DNA from: Candidatus Pedobacter colombiensis
GTDB lineage: Bacteria; Bacteroidota; Bacteroidia; Sphingobacteriales; Sphingobacteriaceae
Length of the DNA: 64,000 bases
Reading direction: 5' to 3'
Assembly: GCA_029202485.1 (NCBI GenBank)
Contig: CP119313.1
Coordinates: 2,914,001 to 2,978,000, forward strand
Made by a program: the position numbers and the translations under genes. Of the stretch, positions 18,944 through 29,712 are shown in pieces. Position 1 is the stretch's first letter; each line of letters starts with the position of its first letter. The notes under the pieces are model-generated. The model did not search any database. It had not been told where the DNA came from and was given only the letters and a program-made list of their open reading frames with translations.

Positions 18944-21091
18944 TTATTTGGTCATAGCCCTAAAGCTGACTTTGTTAATGGTATTTGGTTTACCTTTTTC
19001 GGCGTTGGAAATAGAAGCCTTAAGTTTACCATTCGCATCTTTAACTATATTAATTTCCCTAAAGCTATACGCGCCTTTTTCATAGTTAAAAGTCTCTCCA
19101 TCATCATCATAAAGCATATACTTACCTGGTTTACTTCCGTAGTATCTGATTTCCAGATCCAGTTTCTCAGTAGACTTAGGAGCATGCATTAATGCAGGTC
19201 CCATTGGCACAATACCACCGTCTTTTACATAAACGGGAATTTTATCCAAGCCCGGAGTGATGGTAATTACCTCTCCATCACCGGCATATGCTCCCGTATA
19301 AAAATCAAACCATTTACCTTTAGGTAAAATCACTGTACGGGTTTGTTTTCCGGTAAACATAGGCGCTACCAATAAATATTCTCCCGCCATATATTGATCT
19401 TTCACTTCTTTACTCACTGCTTCAACGTAAGGATTCTCTTCTAAATTGGTTGTTTTCACTTCCTTTTTAACATCTGCCTGGTAACCATCCTCAAGATTCA
19501 TTGCCCTAAATGGAGGTATACCTTTGAAATGGTATTTTGCAAATTCACTATACCAATAAGGCATCATCTGCATACGTAACAACGCAATATCTTTCACCTG
19601 TTTTTCTACATTAGGATACGACCATGGTTTAGTACCTGTAGACCAGGCATTGATCATCGCCATTGGCGAAAACACAACAGATTGCATACGGCGTAACCAT
19701 TCTTCCTCAGTTTTAGAAGCTCTGGCCTCCGGAGTCCACAATACACCTGCAAAACCACTATTGATTAATGCTGTAATAAAATCTTCGTGGTTATAATAAT
19801 CGTTATAAATGACATAAGGCAACGAAGATCCGCCCCCATTTGATCCCCTAACCAATCCAAAAGTACGCTGATTGCGCTCATGATACATATCAGCACTATA
19901 GCGCTGAATCAGTAAGCCGTAAGTCTGACGCATTTGCTCTGCACTTTTGCCTGAAGGGAATGTAGTAACATCTGGCCATAAATAATGATCGTAACCATCT
20001 ACCTCATCAAATTTGTAGCCACTAACACCAATGTCTACCTGGCTCTTTTTTAATTGAGAAAATAGAATATCACGTGCCTGAGGCATGGTCAAATCCGGAA
20101 TAGCACCCAACCATACCGTATGGTCTGCTGTAAATGGTTTAATGTTATTATAAATTGAGGCTTTCGGAGAAACATAAGGGTTTGTCCACAAATTAACCCT
20201 AATCCCCTTATTTAATAAACCTTTTACGAAAACAGAGGGCTCAGGGTAGCGTGTTTTATCCCATTCAAAAGTACAAGGGTAAGCTTTACTTTGCCATCCA
20301 GGTTCCAGGCCAATAAAATCAAGTGGAAACCCCTTGTCTTCAAAAGCTTTTACTTCAGCCTCCACATCAGCAGAAGTATATAATGTTTTTACCCTTTGTG
20401 TAAAGCCCAACCCCCAACGCGGAGGCAATACGCCACCACCATTTAACAAGTTATACCTGCGAACGGCATCCAGTGGTTTAGGCCCTGCAAACACGTAAAA
20501 TTCAACACCATCGGCCGGCACCAAAACCTCAACAGCATCCGAATATGGACGTGAAGACCATGTTTTATCAGTATTACGATCTTTGGCCTCAGGAACATTC
20601 TTTCCATCCCGTTTTACAGCAGATCCGGCATAAATATCCAGGTATCGTGCAGAATTGATAAATACGCCATAGCCATTTGAAGATACATAAAAAGGAGTTG
20701 GGGCATGTGTACGTCCATTATCTTTACCTCCAAAGTGGTCTACATGCAGTTGCAGGATCTTTCCGCGCTGATGCACTGTTTGAAAATTTAAGCCAAAGCC
20801 GTAAAGTTGTTCTTTCTTATCTAGTGGAAAGGATAGATAAGTTTTACCATCAGCAAGCTTTGCGGTTATTTCTTCTTTTACAAGAGGAAATGAAACATCC
20901 CCCATGTCTTTTAATCCATCCATAGCAGGTTTAGCACCGGCAGCATTCAGCAAGTTATAGTTTTCAGGCTTGCCAATACTTCCTTTCCAAACTCCGGGAG
21001 CTACTTGCTCCCATTTGATATCCTGAGCAGTTAACCGGGAGGCACTGAACAGGAGGATTAAGCAAATTGAATATTTAAATATTCGGTTCAT
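18944..21091 (-). CDS. GH31 family exo-glycosidase (alpha-xylosidase/alpha-glucosidase/alpha-galactosidase type)
   Basis: A 715-residue exported GH31 enzyme with signal peptide (about 1-22). The N-terminal galactose-mutarotase-like domain contains LYGFGLNFQTVHQRG; the barrel carries GLEPGWQSKAYP and the nucleophile motif YKFDEVDGYD, in which D361 is the expected nucleophile. A second Asp in IYNDYYNHEDF is a candidate acid/base. A C-terminal DUF5110-like beta domain ends the protein. The motifs deviate from the classic KxDFGE and RSGxAGxQRYP of alpha-glucosidases, so this belongs to a less studied GH31 branch and its substrate is not assigned. Gaps of 11 and 13 bases to the neighbours place it firmly in the operon. 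Confidence 0.88.
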   Translation of the reverse strand: MNRIFKYSICLILLFSASRLTAQDIKWEQVAPGVWKGSIGKPENYNLLNAAGAKPAMDGLKDMGDVSFPLVKEEITAKLADGKTYLSFPLDKKEQLYGFGLNFQTVHQRGKILQLHVDHFGGKDNGRTHAPTPFYVSSNGYGVFINSARYLDIYAGSAVKRDGKNVPEAKDRNTDKTWSSRPYSDAVEVLVPADGVEFYVFAGPKPLDAVRRYNLLNGGGVLPPRWGLGFTQRVKTLYTSADVEAEVKAFEDKGFPLDFIGLEPGWQSKAYPCTFEWDKTRYPEPSVFVKGLLNKGIRVNLWTNPYVSPKASIYNNIKPFTADHTVWLGAIPDLTMPQARDILFSQLKKSQVDIGVSGYKFDEVDGYDHYLWPDVTTFPSGKSAEQMRQTYGLLIQRYSADMYHERNQRTFGLVRGSNGGGSSLPYVIYNDYYNHEDFITALINSGFAGVLWTPEARASKTEEEWLRRMQSVVFSPMAMINAWSTGTKPWSYPNVEKQVKDIALLRMQMMPYWYSEFAKYHFKGIPPFRAMNLEDGYQADVKKEVKTTNLEENPYVEAVSKEVKDQYMAGEYLLVAPMFTGKQTRTVILPKGKWFDFYTGAYAGDGEVITITPGLDKIPVYVKDGGIVPMGPALMHAPKSTEKLDLEIRYYGSKPGKYMLYDDDGETFNYEKGAYSFREINIVKDANGKLKASISNAEKGKPNTINKVSFRAMTK

Positions 21092-21104
21092 AGCAAATAA
21101 TGGT

Positions 21105-23705
21105 TTATTGGGTAATTACTTTATAGGTTTTTCCTTTTTCAGTATTGAAATCTACAACATAGTTCTTTTTCAGTCCAAGATCCTGAAGTTTAGCACTTTC
21201 ATTCTTATGATATACCGGTTTTTCTGACAATTCATTTAAGTTATTGCTATTTGGTCCACTAGCATTTGTGACAACAGCAGAAATAACTTTTACCGGCACA
21301 GCTGTGTTTAGTCGGCAGTTCCCACCTGATCCTGAGTAAATTAGCGCTTCCGATAATTTCCCATTTTTCCAGTCTATCGCTACCGTAAAATTGCCGCGGG
21401 CTTTTATCCCTTTAATGCTACCATTTTTCCATTCATCTGGCAAAGCCGGCAGCAGATTTACTTCGCCTTCATTACTTTGCAACAACATTTCTGTTATTCC
21501 TGCCGTAGCGCCGAAGTTTCCATCTATTTGAAAAGGCGGATGGGCATCAAACAAGTTAGGATAGGTTCCGCCCCCACTCATTTGTATATTGGTTAATTGT
21601 GTAGCAGGCGCATTGGGATCTGGTTTTGGCTCTACTGTTTTAGCAGGATCTATTAAAGTAAGTCCCGCCTTTAAGATCTTTAACGCATGATTTCCATCCT
21701 TTAACCTGGCCCACCAATTGATTTTCCATGCCATCGACCAGCCGGTACTTACATCTCCACGGTGGATCAGCGACTGCTTTGCAGCGGCAGCAAGTTCCGG
21801 CGTGTTTTGTGTCGTAATCTGGTTTCCAGGATATAGTGCAAACAAATGCGATAAATGCCTGTGGGTATCTTTAGGATTATCTACATCATTAAACCATTCC
21901 TGCAATTGTCCATATCTACCAATATTAAACGGATACAGCTTTGCACGGGCTGCCTCTAAGCGACTACGGAAATCAACATCCACATCAAGGGCTTTCGACG
22001 ATTCAATACAATCGTTAAACAATTCCCTGATGATCCCCATATCCATGGTTGTAGCCTTACTCACTTCATATTCTTTACCGTCAATCTTAAATACGTTCTC
22101 CGGCGAAGTAGAAGGATTGGTTACCAGGTTTCCATCTTTATCTTTAACCAGCCAGTTTAACATGAACTCTGCTGCCCCCTTCATTAGTGGATAGCCTTTT
22201 TCTTTAAGGAATTTTTTATCACCCGTAAACAGATAATGTTCGTACAAATGCGTGCTTAACCATGCGCCACCCATTGGCCAGGCCGACCATCTTGGTGCAC
22301 CTTTCGGATCCCAATCATAACCACCTGATGGCGATGTTTTAGACCAGATATCTGTATTGTGATGAACTACCCAGCCCTGCTGGATACCATAGTTAACCTT
22401 AGCAGTTGTAGCACCATTAACTGCCAACGTACTGATAAAGTCAAATAGTGGCTGATGCAGTTCCGAAAGATTTGTATTCTCTGCCAACCAATAATTCATT
22501 TGCGTATTGGCATTTACAGTATAGTTACTTCCCCATGGTGGTTGAACATGATCATTCCAAATTCCCTGCAAATTTGTTGCTTGTGAACCTGGTCTGGAAC
22601 TGGCAATCATCAAGTATCTACCAAACTGATAGTAAAGAACCTGTAAACCCTGATCATTCCCTGTTGCTCCTTGTCTGGACAACCTTACGTTTGTTGGCAA
22701 TTTAGATAGCTCCGAATTAACCGCCAGATTAAACGAAACCCGGTCGAAAAGCTGTTTATAATCTGCTACATGAGTAGTTTTTATAGCAGCAAAAGATTTT
22801 TGAGAACCTTTGCTTAGGTTAGCCCTGGCTTCGATAGCCGGATCTTTACCCTCCAATCCCGGAGATTTATCAAAGCCATTAAAACTCGTTCCATTTGTCA
22901 GGTAAATAGTCACCGCATCGGCATTACTAACGGCGATTTTTTCGCCTGTAGCCTTTGTTGATCCACCTTCTGCTTTAACCCGTACATGAACTTCAAAGGT
23001 CATCCCTTCCTTATCATCGTAAACGATCTGTTGTGGTTCTGTTGACCGATGAGCTACATGCTTAGGTGCTTTACCTTTTAGTACCAGATAATTTTGTCCA
23101 GGCGCCGTAACGCCATACTTCAATTTACTACTGATACCTGCCGTAAAGTTAATTGCACCCGGTTTATCAGCAGTTATACGGATGGCCATTACCTGATCAG
23201 GATAGCTGATAATTGTTTCTCTCTTATAGTTAACACCCCCAAGTGTATAGTTAACTGTACTTACCGCATTACTAATATCTAGTTCGCGATGATAAGCTGT
23301 GGGAATAGAATCTTTAAGATTAAAGTCCAGAAAAAGATCTGCCATTGTTAAATAACGGGCAGAATATGGGCCTTGCAAATTCTTTTTCCAGATTTCTGCA
23401 GCTTTGCCATAGTCACCGGCAAAAACTGCTGCCCTTACCAATGGTAAATTTGCCTGAGCTTTAGGATTGTTCCCAGCATCAGGAGCTCCAGACCAAAGCG
23501 TATTGTTATTTAATTGAAACCGCTCTTTATTTACCCGTCCGAATACCATTGCCCCTGTTTTCCCATTACCTAGTGGCAAAGCTTCTTCCCAGATCTTAGC
23601 AGGTTGGTCGTACCATAATTTTAATGCCGGCTCTTGTTTTTTCTGAGCCAATGCACCTGATGCACCAATAACTACCCCAAGAAAAAGAAGACTATATTTG
23701 ATCAT
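21105..23705 (-). CDS. GH95 alpha-L-fucosidase/alpha-L-galactosidase (copy A)
   Basis: An inverting exo-glycosidase of 866 residues with a signal peptide (about 1-20). The N-terminal super-sandwich domain opens with LWYDQPAKIWEEALPLGNG, and the (alpha/alpha)6 domain retains the catalytic set known from the founding GH95 enzyme: two Asn in NANTQMNYW (near 398), the acid Glu in STSPENVF (near 535) and the Asp in FQIDGNFG (near 725). All key residues are intact. Family members cleave alpha-1,2-linked L-fucose or L-galactose. It lies one base after the stop of the second GH95 gene, a tandem paralogue, which suggests a duplication followed by specialisation for different linkages or positions. Confidence 0.93.
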   Translation of the reverse strand: MIKYSLLFLGVVIGASGALAQKKQEPALKLWYDQPAKIWEEALPLGNGKTGAMVFGRVNKERFQLNNNTLWSGAPDAGNNPKAQANLPLVRAAVFAGDYGKAAEIWKKNLQGPYSARYLTMADLFLDFNLKDSIPTAYHRELDISNAVSTVNYTLGGVNYKRETIISYPDQVMAIRITADKPGAINFTAGISSKLKYGVTAPGQNYLVLKGKAPKHVAHRSTEPQQIVYDDKEGMTFEVHVRVKAEGGSTKATGEKIAVSNADAVTIYLTNGTSFNGFDKSPGLEGKDPAIEARANLSKGSQKSFAAIKTTHVADYKQLFDRVSFNLAVNSELSKLPTNVRLSRQGATGNDQGLQVLYYQFGRYLMIASSRPGSQATNLQGIWNDHVQPPWGSNYTVNANTQMNYWLAENTNLSELHQPLFDFISTLAVNGATTAKVNYGIQQGWVVHHNTDIWSKTSPSGGYDWDPKGAPRWSAWPMGGAWLSTHLYEHYLFTGDKKFLKEKGYPLMKGAAEFMLNWLVKDKDGNLVTNPSTSPENVFKIDGKEYEVSKATTMDMGIIRELFNDCIESSKALDVDVDFRSRLEAARAKLYPFNIGRYGQLQEWFNDVDNPKDTHRHLSHLFALYPGNQITTQNTPELAAAAKQSLIHRGDVSTGWSMAWKINWWARLKDGNHALKILKAGLTLIDPAKTVEPKPDPNAPATQLTNIQMSGGGTYPNLFDAHPPFQIDGNFGATAGITEMLLQSNEGEVNLLPALPDEWKNGSIKGIKARGNFTVAIDWKNGKLSEALIYSGSGGNCRLNTAVPVKVISAVVTNASGPNSNNLNELSEKPVYHKNESAKLQDLGLKKNYVVDFNTEKGKTYKVITQ

Positions 23706-23706
23706 A

Positions 23707-26178
23707 TCAATTCAATTTAAAAATGTATTCCTTACCCGCCTCCGTTTTAAGGTCGTAGTCTTTTGAAGGTGCCACTCCCACTGGATTTAGCTTTGCAAGC
23801 GGAGAAATAAGTGGTGCTTTAACTTGTGGTGTTTCATAAAAAGGATTGGAATTTATTCCCTTAGCAGCAGGGATATTTCCGGCATTAAACTTCATATTGT
23901 CGTTAATGCGTAACCTGCAATTTCCTCCAAGTTTTGACTTTATTTTAAGCTGAGTAATTTGATTATTCTTCCAGGCGATGTCTATCACATATCCACCACG
24001 GGCCACTAAACCCGTAATTTCACCTGCTGGCCAGTTATCCGGTAATGCAGGTAACAAATGCACCACCCCATCATGTGACTGCAATAACATTTCGGCAATA
24101 CCCGCGGTACAGCCAAAGTTACCATCGATTTGAAAAGGAGGATGTGCATCAAATAAATTTGGATAAGTTCCACCACCGGTTGTACTTACCCCCTCAATTC
24201 GGCCTCCTACCAGCTTTAACTGATCAGTTATCAATTTATAGGCATGGTTTCCATCCAAAAAACGCGCCCAGAAATTTACTTTCCAGCCCATAGACCATCC
24301 TGTAGCAGGATCTCCACGATAAGTTAAAGATGTTCTGGCGGCATCAAATAGTTCAGGTGTCCTTGAAGGCGAAATCTGGTTCCCCGGATATAGCCCATAC
24401 AAATGCGAAACGTGGCGGTGTTTATCATCTGGACGATCTGAATCGTGCATCCATTCTTGTAATTGACTATTTTTTCCTATTTGCATAGGTGCCAATCTGG
24501 CTATTGTAGTTTTTAGAATCTGACGAAAATCCGGATCAAGTTTTAAAATTTCTGCGGCTTTGCTGGTTTTAGTAAACAGGTCAAATAACAACTGATTGTC
24601 CATTGTAGTACCTGCAGCAATAGAAACTCGTTTACCGGTAACATACGTGTTTTCAGGAGAATTTGAAGGTGATACAACCAACCATTTATGTGTAGGCTCT
24701 TCTTGCAATACATCCAGATAAAACTCACAAGCCCCCTTCAATACCGAATAATATTCTTTCAAAAACTGCTGATCACCCGTAAACATATAATGGTCCCATA
24801 AATGCTGACTTAACCAGTTCCCTCCCATTGGCCATAAACCGGCGTAAGGACGGTCTACAGGGCCTGTAATACGCCACAAATCGGTATTATGGTGGGTTAC
24901 CCATCCTTTTGCACCATACATTACTTTAGCAGTCTCCTTACCAGTAACGGCCAGATCTTTTAACATTTTAAATAAAGGGTCGTGCAATTCCGATAAGTTG
25001 GTCACCTCTGCCGGCCAGTAATTCATCTCGGTATTGATATTGATGGTATACTTGCTGTCCCAGGGAGCCAGCATTTTATCGTTCCAAATACCTTGTAAAG
25101 TTGGAGGTTGATTTCCAGGCTGTGAACTGGAAATGAGGAGATACCTGCCAAACTGGAAATAGAGCGCTGTTAAATGCGGGTCATTGGTACTGGCAAACTC
25201 GGCGATGCGCTGATCTGTTGGTTTATTTACAGCTTCATTTACCCCTATGTTAAACTTGACACGATTAAAATATTGCTGATAAAATTTAATATGCGCTGCC
25301 AGTGCTGTTGCATAATTCTTTTGAACTGCTTTATCCAAAAATGCTGCCGCTTTGCTACCCGCATTCTCACTGATGTCATGGTAATTTTTAAAATTAGTAG
25401 CTATTGAAACATAAACAGTAGCAGAATTGGCATCCTTAATTGTCCAGGTATTATTTTGCAGGGCAACCTTTCCTCCCTCAGCTACCGTTTTTACCTGGGA
25501 TTCAAATTTGATTTGACCTTTTTCACCTTCATGATCTGAGGTAATCCCTGAAAATACCAATTTGCCATTTTCTGTTTTCAGCACTCCATTTTGCGGAGAA
25601 TCCATCGTTGCACTAAAAGAGATCTTACCAGGCTTACTGGCAGTTAACCGCACCATCATGACCTGATCCGGGAACGAAGAAAATATTTCTCTTTTATATG
25701 TTACACCGTCCACTTCATAAATGACAGTGGCTACTGCTTTTTCAATATTTAAATCGCGGTAATAATTAATCGCCTTTTCATGGCCATCAAACTTAATAAA
25801 GAGATTGCCTACCGGCTGATAAATCATCCCACTATTTTTTTTTGGGAGCATTTTCACATCAGCAATGGCTTGTGCTTCTTCAAATTTACCTTCAAAAAGT
25901 AATTTCCTTAATTCCGGAATAGCAGCGCCGGATTCTGAAGTAATATTGCTGTTTGGCCCACCGGACCAAACAGTTTCTTCATTTAACTGCAATTGCTCTT
26001 TACCAGGTTCACCAAAAACCATGGCTCCTAACCGTCCGTTACCTATTGGTAAAGCTTCATTCCAGTTTGCCGCAGGTCTGTTGTACCATAACTTTAGCGT
26101 ACCGTCTAGTTTTTTTACCTGGCCAAAAGCAAGTGTGCTATAGCTAATGATTAGAACTACAAATAGTTTTTTGATCAT
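23707..26178 (-). CDS. GH95 alpha-L-fucosidase/alpha-L-galactosidase (copy B)
   Basis: An 823-residue exported GH95 enzyme (signal peptide about 1-19). It has the N-terminal beta domain (LWYNRPAANWNEALPIGNG) and an intact catalytic set: the Asn pair in NINTEMNYWPAE (near 381), Glu in SPSNSPENTY (near 507) and Asp in FQIDGNFG (near 685). It is clearly paralogous to the downstream GH95 gene but well diverged from it, including about 40 fewer residues. It is separated from the upstream GH2 gene by 16 bases. Keeping two complete GH95 enzymes in one operon suggests that the glycan carries terminal L-fucose or L-galactose in more than one context. Confidence 0.93.
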   Translation of the reverse strand: MIKKLFVVLIISYSTLAFGQVKKLDGTLKLWYNRPAANWNEALPIGNGRLGAMVFGEPGKEQLQLNEETVWSGGPNSNITSESGAAIPELRKLLFEGKFEEAQAIADVKMLPKKNSGMIYQPVGNLFIKFDGHEKAINYYRDLNIEKAVATVIYEVDGVTYKREIFSSFPDQVMMVRLTASKPGKISFSATMDSPQNGVLKTENGKLVFSGITSDHEGEKGQIKFESQVKTVAEGGKVALQNNTWTIKDANSATVYVSIATNFKNYHDISENAGSKAAAFLDKAVQKNYATALAAHIKFYQQYFNRVKFNIGVNEAVNKPTDQRIAEFASTNDPHLTALYFQFGRYLLISSSQPGNQPPTLQGIWNDKMLAPWDSKYTININTEMNYWPAEVTNLSELHDPLFKMLKDLAVTGKETAKVMYGAKGWVTHHNTDLWRITGPVDRPYAGLWPMGGNWLSQHLWDHYMFTGDQQFLKEYYSVLKGACEFYLDVLQEEPTHKWLVVSPSNSPENTYVTGKRVSIAAGTTMDNQLLFDLFTKTSKAAEILKLDPDFRQILKTTIARLAPMQIGKNSQLQEWMHDSDRPDDKHRHVSHLYGLYPGNQISPSRTPELFDAARTSLTYRGDPATGWSMGWKVNFWARFLDGNHAYKLITDQLKLVGGRIEGVSTTGGGTYPNLFDAHPPFQIDGNFGCTAGIAEMLLQSHDGVVHLLPALPDNWPAGEITGLVARGGYVIDIAWKNNQITQLKIKSKLGGNCRLRINDNMKFNAGNIPAAKGINSNPFYETPQVKAPLISPLAKLNPVGVAPSKDYDLKTEAGKEYIFKLN

Positions 26179-26194
26179 GAGGAGTATTATTTAA

Positions 26195-28657
26195 TTAAAG
26201 TGTAAGGAAGCTAACCGGTAAACCGTCTGCTTTTACGCTGGCCACACTTTTACCTTTATTCAGATTTATACTGATCACTGCTCTTCCGTTGTAAAGCTGC
26301 ACTTTACGCGAGCCATCTGAAGTACCTTGGTTATCGATCAGACTTCCATCTCCGGTTAAACCAAATGTCACGTAATCACGGGCATCCAAACACAATATAT
26401 TGTTTTCATCAAATAATTTTACCTGTATCACAGCAATATTATCCTTTTCAGACAATTTTTCTAACACCAATTTAGTTGGTTTTTTCCATTTGGCTGTTTG
26501 ATATTCCTGAGTAATTTCATCTGTAATTTCCTTACCCTCTTTTGTTTTGGCGATTACCTTAATGTGATTTGGGCCTTCGTTATAGGTAACCATCCACCTT
26601 AAACCTGCTGCTGGGAAATTCTGGCTGTTCCGTTTCTTTTTACCCATACTTTTTCCATTCAGGAAAAGCTCGGCTTCGGAACAGTTGGAATAAACTTTTA
26701 CCATTTTCTTCTCCCCTGCATCTCCCCATCTAACCGGCCATGAATGTCCATAGATATGAATCATAGGTGCTTGTGTCCAATAGGACTGGAAAACATAATA
26801 GGCTTCTTTTTTAGTAAAATCACGTTCAATTACCCCCTTTTGATTCATATATGGTACAGGGTTATCAGGACGTACAGGGGTAGAAAAATCTTTAAAAGGC
26901 CAATAAGCAGCTCCGGTTAACCAAGGCATATTTTCCTGCTCTTTTAAATGCCAGTCAATTAAATTCACAATATAACTTTCACTCCAGTCTCCATCTTTAG
27001 AAACCCTGGCACTTCCACCAAACAGAGAGGCATCTCCATCTCGTTCATCAGTTCCCACACCTGTTTTAACCTCACTCAATGCTTTATCCGGTGTTTCAGA
27101 ATGTCGACCGGCATGACTATCACCGCCCCATTCTACATGCAGGAAATGATCTACTCTATCAAATTCCTTTTTGGAAGCCTCTTTATATTCGGTATAAATA
27201 CCTCTATACCAACCGGCCCAAATAGATGGCGAATAAACATCTACAATATCTTTACAAAAATCACATCTTCTGATCGCTGTTTTTCTGGAAGCATCCAGTG
27301 TATGTGAAAGATCATTCAACTCCTTCATAAAGGTTCTGATCTTTTGCTCATCAAACTCATTAAAATCTCCCGGCCAATCATTTTCATTTCCAAGGCCCCA
27401 AATGATCACCGCGGCATGGTTATAATGCTGTTCAATCATATTGGTTAACATTCTGCGCGCCTGGTTTTTGTAAACATCACCGCCAAGACCACCACGACAC
27501 CATGGAATTTCTTCCCAAACCATAATACCCAAGCTATCACATAAATTCAATACAATGCGTGACTGCTGATAATGGCCAAGACGAATAAAATTAACCCCCA
27601 TATCTTTCATCATCAGTATCTCCTGACGGATCATTCCTTCTGTCATCGCCGCCGCTACTCCTGCATGATCTTCATGTCGATGTGTTCCTCTTAAAAGCAG
27701 ACGCCTACCATTCAACATAAAGGGTCCCTTTTTAACGAATTCAAAATTTCGGAACCCAATTTTTTCCTGGTGTATGTGCGTATCTCCTTTGGCAGTTATG
27801 CTGGTTTGAACGGTATAAAGGTTAGGAGATTCCGGAGACCAAAGTTTTGGAGTTTTTAAGCTGGTTTCCCACAAGGCCTTATCGCCATGAAAGGCTTTCA
27901 TTTCATTTCCCCAACTCGCTACAATTTTACCTTCCGGATCTTTTATTTCTATTTTAACAGTAACAGTATCCACTCCATCTGGATTAAGGAGTCTTCCTGA
28001 AATATTTAATTTTCCTATTGTACCCTTAGCATCAACCGATGCTGCAGCAAAAATTTTGTCGACAGATACTTTTGGTACATAAACCAAATTCAGGTATCTA
28101 TATAAACCTCCATAAACATTAAAATCAGATAAATCAGAAGGGATCATTTCCAGATCACGACTGTTGTCACATCTGATTTCTAATGGTATTTTCCCTTTAA
28201 ATTGTTTCGCAAAAACATCAGATTTTTTAAATGCTTTAACCGCATCAGTAATGTCAACAGTCCATTCATCGTACCCCCCAACATGCTCGGCTACTTTTTT
28301 ATCATATATATATACCTGGGTTTTCTGACCTGCCCCTTCAAAATGCAATAATGTTCTTCCATCTTTATACGGATTAGTTACCGACAATTGCGTGCGATAC
28401 CAGCCCGGTCCCTGATAATAATTCTCATCCGGATCCACTGAGTTTAATGCATTAAAACAATGTGGTAATTTTACATTTTGCCACAATGGAACACTTTCCG
28501 GATTACCTTCTTTAACTGGCCTGATGGCTTCCCAAACACCTCCTAAATCACCCTTTAAATACTCCCAATTGTTTACTAATCTTTGCTTATTTTGCGCAGA
28601 AATATACTGACTGCAAATAAGCAATCCTATAAAAAATACCAGCTTAAATCTCTTCAC
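26195..28657 (-). CDS. GH2 beta-glycosidase (beta-galactosidase or beta-glucuronidase type)
   Basis: A retaining GH2 enzyme of 820 residues with a signal peptide (about 1-22). The domain order is sugar-binding jelly roll (GPGWYRTQL, about 88-96), Ig-like domain, TIM barrel (LLLRGTHRHEDHAG near 325-338) and C-terminal DUF4982-like domains. The acid/base is in WGLGNENDWPG (Glu near 423) and the nucleophile in FLHVEWGGD (Glu near 508). Galactosidase and glucuronidase members cannot be separated by these motifs. The start is GTG at 28657, the only start codon before the signal peptide. It is the first enzyme gene of the operon, 176 bases downstream of the AraC-type regulator gene on the same strand. 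Confidence 0.9.
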   Translation of the reverse strand: MKRFKLVFFIGLLICSQYISAQNKQRLVNNWEYLKGDLGGVWEAIRPVKEGNPESVPLWQNVKLPHCFNALNSVDPDENYYQGPGWYRTQLSVTNPYKDGRTLLHFEGAGQKTQVYIYDKKVAEHVGGYDEWTVDITDAVKAFKKSDVFAKQFKGKIPLEIRCDNSRDLEMIPSDLSDFNVYGGLYRYLNLVYVPKVSVDKIFAAASVDAKGTIGKLNISGRLLNPDGVDTVTVKIEIKDPEGKIVASWGNEMKAFHGDKALWETSLKTPKLWSPESPNLYTVQTSITAKGDTHIHQEKIGFRNFEFVKKGPFMLNGRRLLLRGTHRHEDHAGVAAAMTEGMIRQEILMMKDMGVNFIRLGHYQQSRIVLNLCDSLGIMVWEEIPWCRGGLGGDVYKNQARRMLTNMIEQHYNHAAVIIWGLGNENDWPGDFNEFDEQKIRTFMKELNDLSHTLDASRKTAIRRCDFCKDIVDVYSPSIWAGWYRGIYTEYKEASKKEFDRVDHFLHVEWGGDSHAGRHSETPDKALSEVKTGVGTDERDGDASLFGGSARVSKDGDWSESYIVNLIDWHLKEQENMPWLTGAAYWPFKDFSTPVRPDNPVPYMNQKGVIERDFTKKEAYYVFQSYWTQAPMIHIYGHSWPVRWGDAGEKKMVKVYSNCSEAELFLNGKSMGKKKRNSQNFPAAGLRWMVTYNEGPNHIKVIAKTKEGKEITDEITQEYQTAKWKKPTKLVLEKLSEKDNIAVIQVKLFDENNILCLDARDYVTFGLTGDGSLIDNQGTSDGSRKVQLYNGRAVISINLNKGKSVASVKADGLPVSFLTL

Positions 28658-28833
28658 TTCTTAATCTATGTAACTTTAAAATATGTTTGGTTAGCGCTCT
28701 TTTTGAGTATCGCTAAATTGCTTAATAGCATCAGCAAATCGTTTCATCGTTTTAGCTTATTCATCAGCTATTTTGGCAAAATAAGATACCTAAACCTACA
28801 TTGTGGTTTATTCAAAAAAGAGTTGACAGGGGT

Positions 28834-29712
28834 TTAAGCGCAGGCGCTAACAAATTCCTTTTGATAGCAAAGGGGACTTTTTCCTGTAATTTTCTTAAAA
28901 CACTTATGGAAACTTGCAAAATTGTTAAAACCACTATTATAACACACCTGTTTAAGGTTAAGACTATGCTCAATAAGTAACTTACAGGCTTGTCCTACTT
29001 TCACTTCTATTAGGAATTGTGAATAGGTTTTACGGGTCCGGGATTTAAAATAACGGCAGAATGAATTCGGACTAATCCGGGCCACTTCGGCAATTTCTTC
29101 CAGATATATTTTATTTTTGAAATTAGCATAGGTGTAATCATAAATATCATTGATCCTGTCCCTTTCAATCATCTCTAGATCATAATGAAATCCTACAGAT
29201 GAAAGTACTTCCAATTGACTTGACTTTGCAATTTCTACCAGAGCCTGCATCAGAATAATGATTCTTTCTGTTCCTTCGGCCTTTAACATTTTTGTAATTA
29301 ATTCTGCAACAATGGCCTTATTTTTACCAGTTACCTTTACTCCTCTTTTAGCTTTTTCGAGGATGTCTTTCAATTGCTTGTTTTCAGGCAGATTTATAAA
29401 ACAATCACCGAATAAGTTCTCACTAAAATGGGCAACTCTCACATCAGCCGGTGCTGGCTCTACGTCCGTAGTAAAATAAGCGGCATCAAATCTCCAGTAG
29501 TGAGGCAAGTTAGCACCTAACAAAACAATGTCTCCTGATTTAAAACGTTTAATGCTATCACCAATAAATTGCGTGCCATCTCCTTTATTGAAATAAATCA
29601 ATTCAATTTCCTGGTGATAGTGCCATTTATTATTAATAGAAGGCTCGAGGTCTTGTCTTACACTAAATGATTGTGCAGGCTCCATTGATACTTTAAGTAA
29701 TTGTGCTTTCAT
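28834..29712 (-). CDS. AraC-family transcriptional regulator with cupin sensor
   Basis: A cytoplasmic one-component regulator of about 292 residues. The N-terminal half has a cupin-type sensor (HYHQEIELIYFNKGDGTQF near 30-48, then GDIVLLGANLPHYW), and the C-terminal about 100 residues have two AraC helix-turn-helix units (EEIAEVARISPNSFCRYFK and LKQVCYNSGFNNFASFHKCF). It heads the minus-strand enzyme operon, which it probably activates when a degradation product binds. ATG at 29712 is preferred over an in-frame TTG at 29718. The 21-bp-spaced direct repeat at 29901-29940 is a candidate binding site for it. It differs from the FecR/sigma control of the neighbouring SusCD units, so enzyme and transport genes may respond to separate signals. 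Confidence 0.9.
   Translation of the reverse strand: MKAQLLKVSMEPAQSFSVRQDLEPSINNKWHYHQEIELIYFNKGDGTQFIGDSIKRFKSGDIVLLGANLPHYWRFDAAYFTTDVEPAPADVRVAHFSENLFGDCFINLPENKQLKDILEKAKRGVKVTGKNKAIVAELITKMLKAEGTERIIILMQALVEIAKSSQLEVLSSVGFHYDLEMIERDRINDIYDYTYANFKNKIYLEEIAEVARISPNSFCRYFKSRTRKTYSQFLIEVKVGQACKLLIEHSLNLKQVCYNSGFNNFASFHKCFKKITGKSPLCYQKEFVSACA

Noticed and set aside
28690..28720. Hairpin TAGCG-CTC/GAG-CGCTA between the AraC and GH2 genes as a terminator
   Set aside because: The stem is broken by a bulge and lacks a T-run on the minus strand; the two genes may still be co-transcribed.
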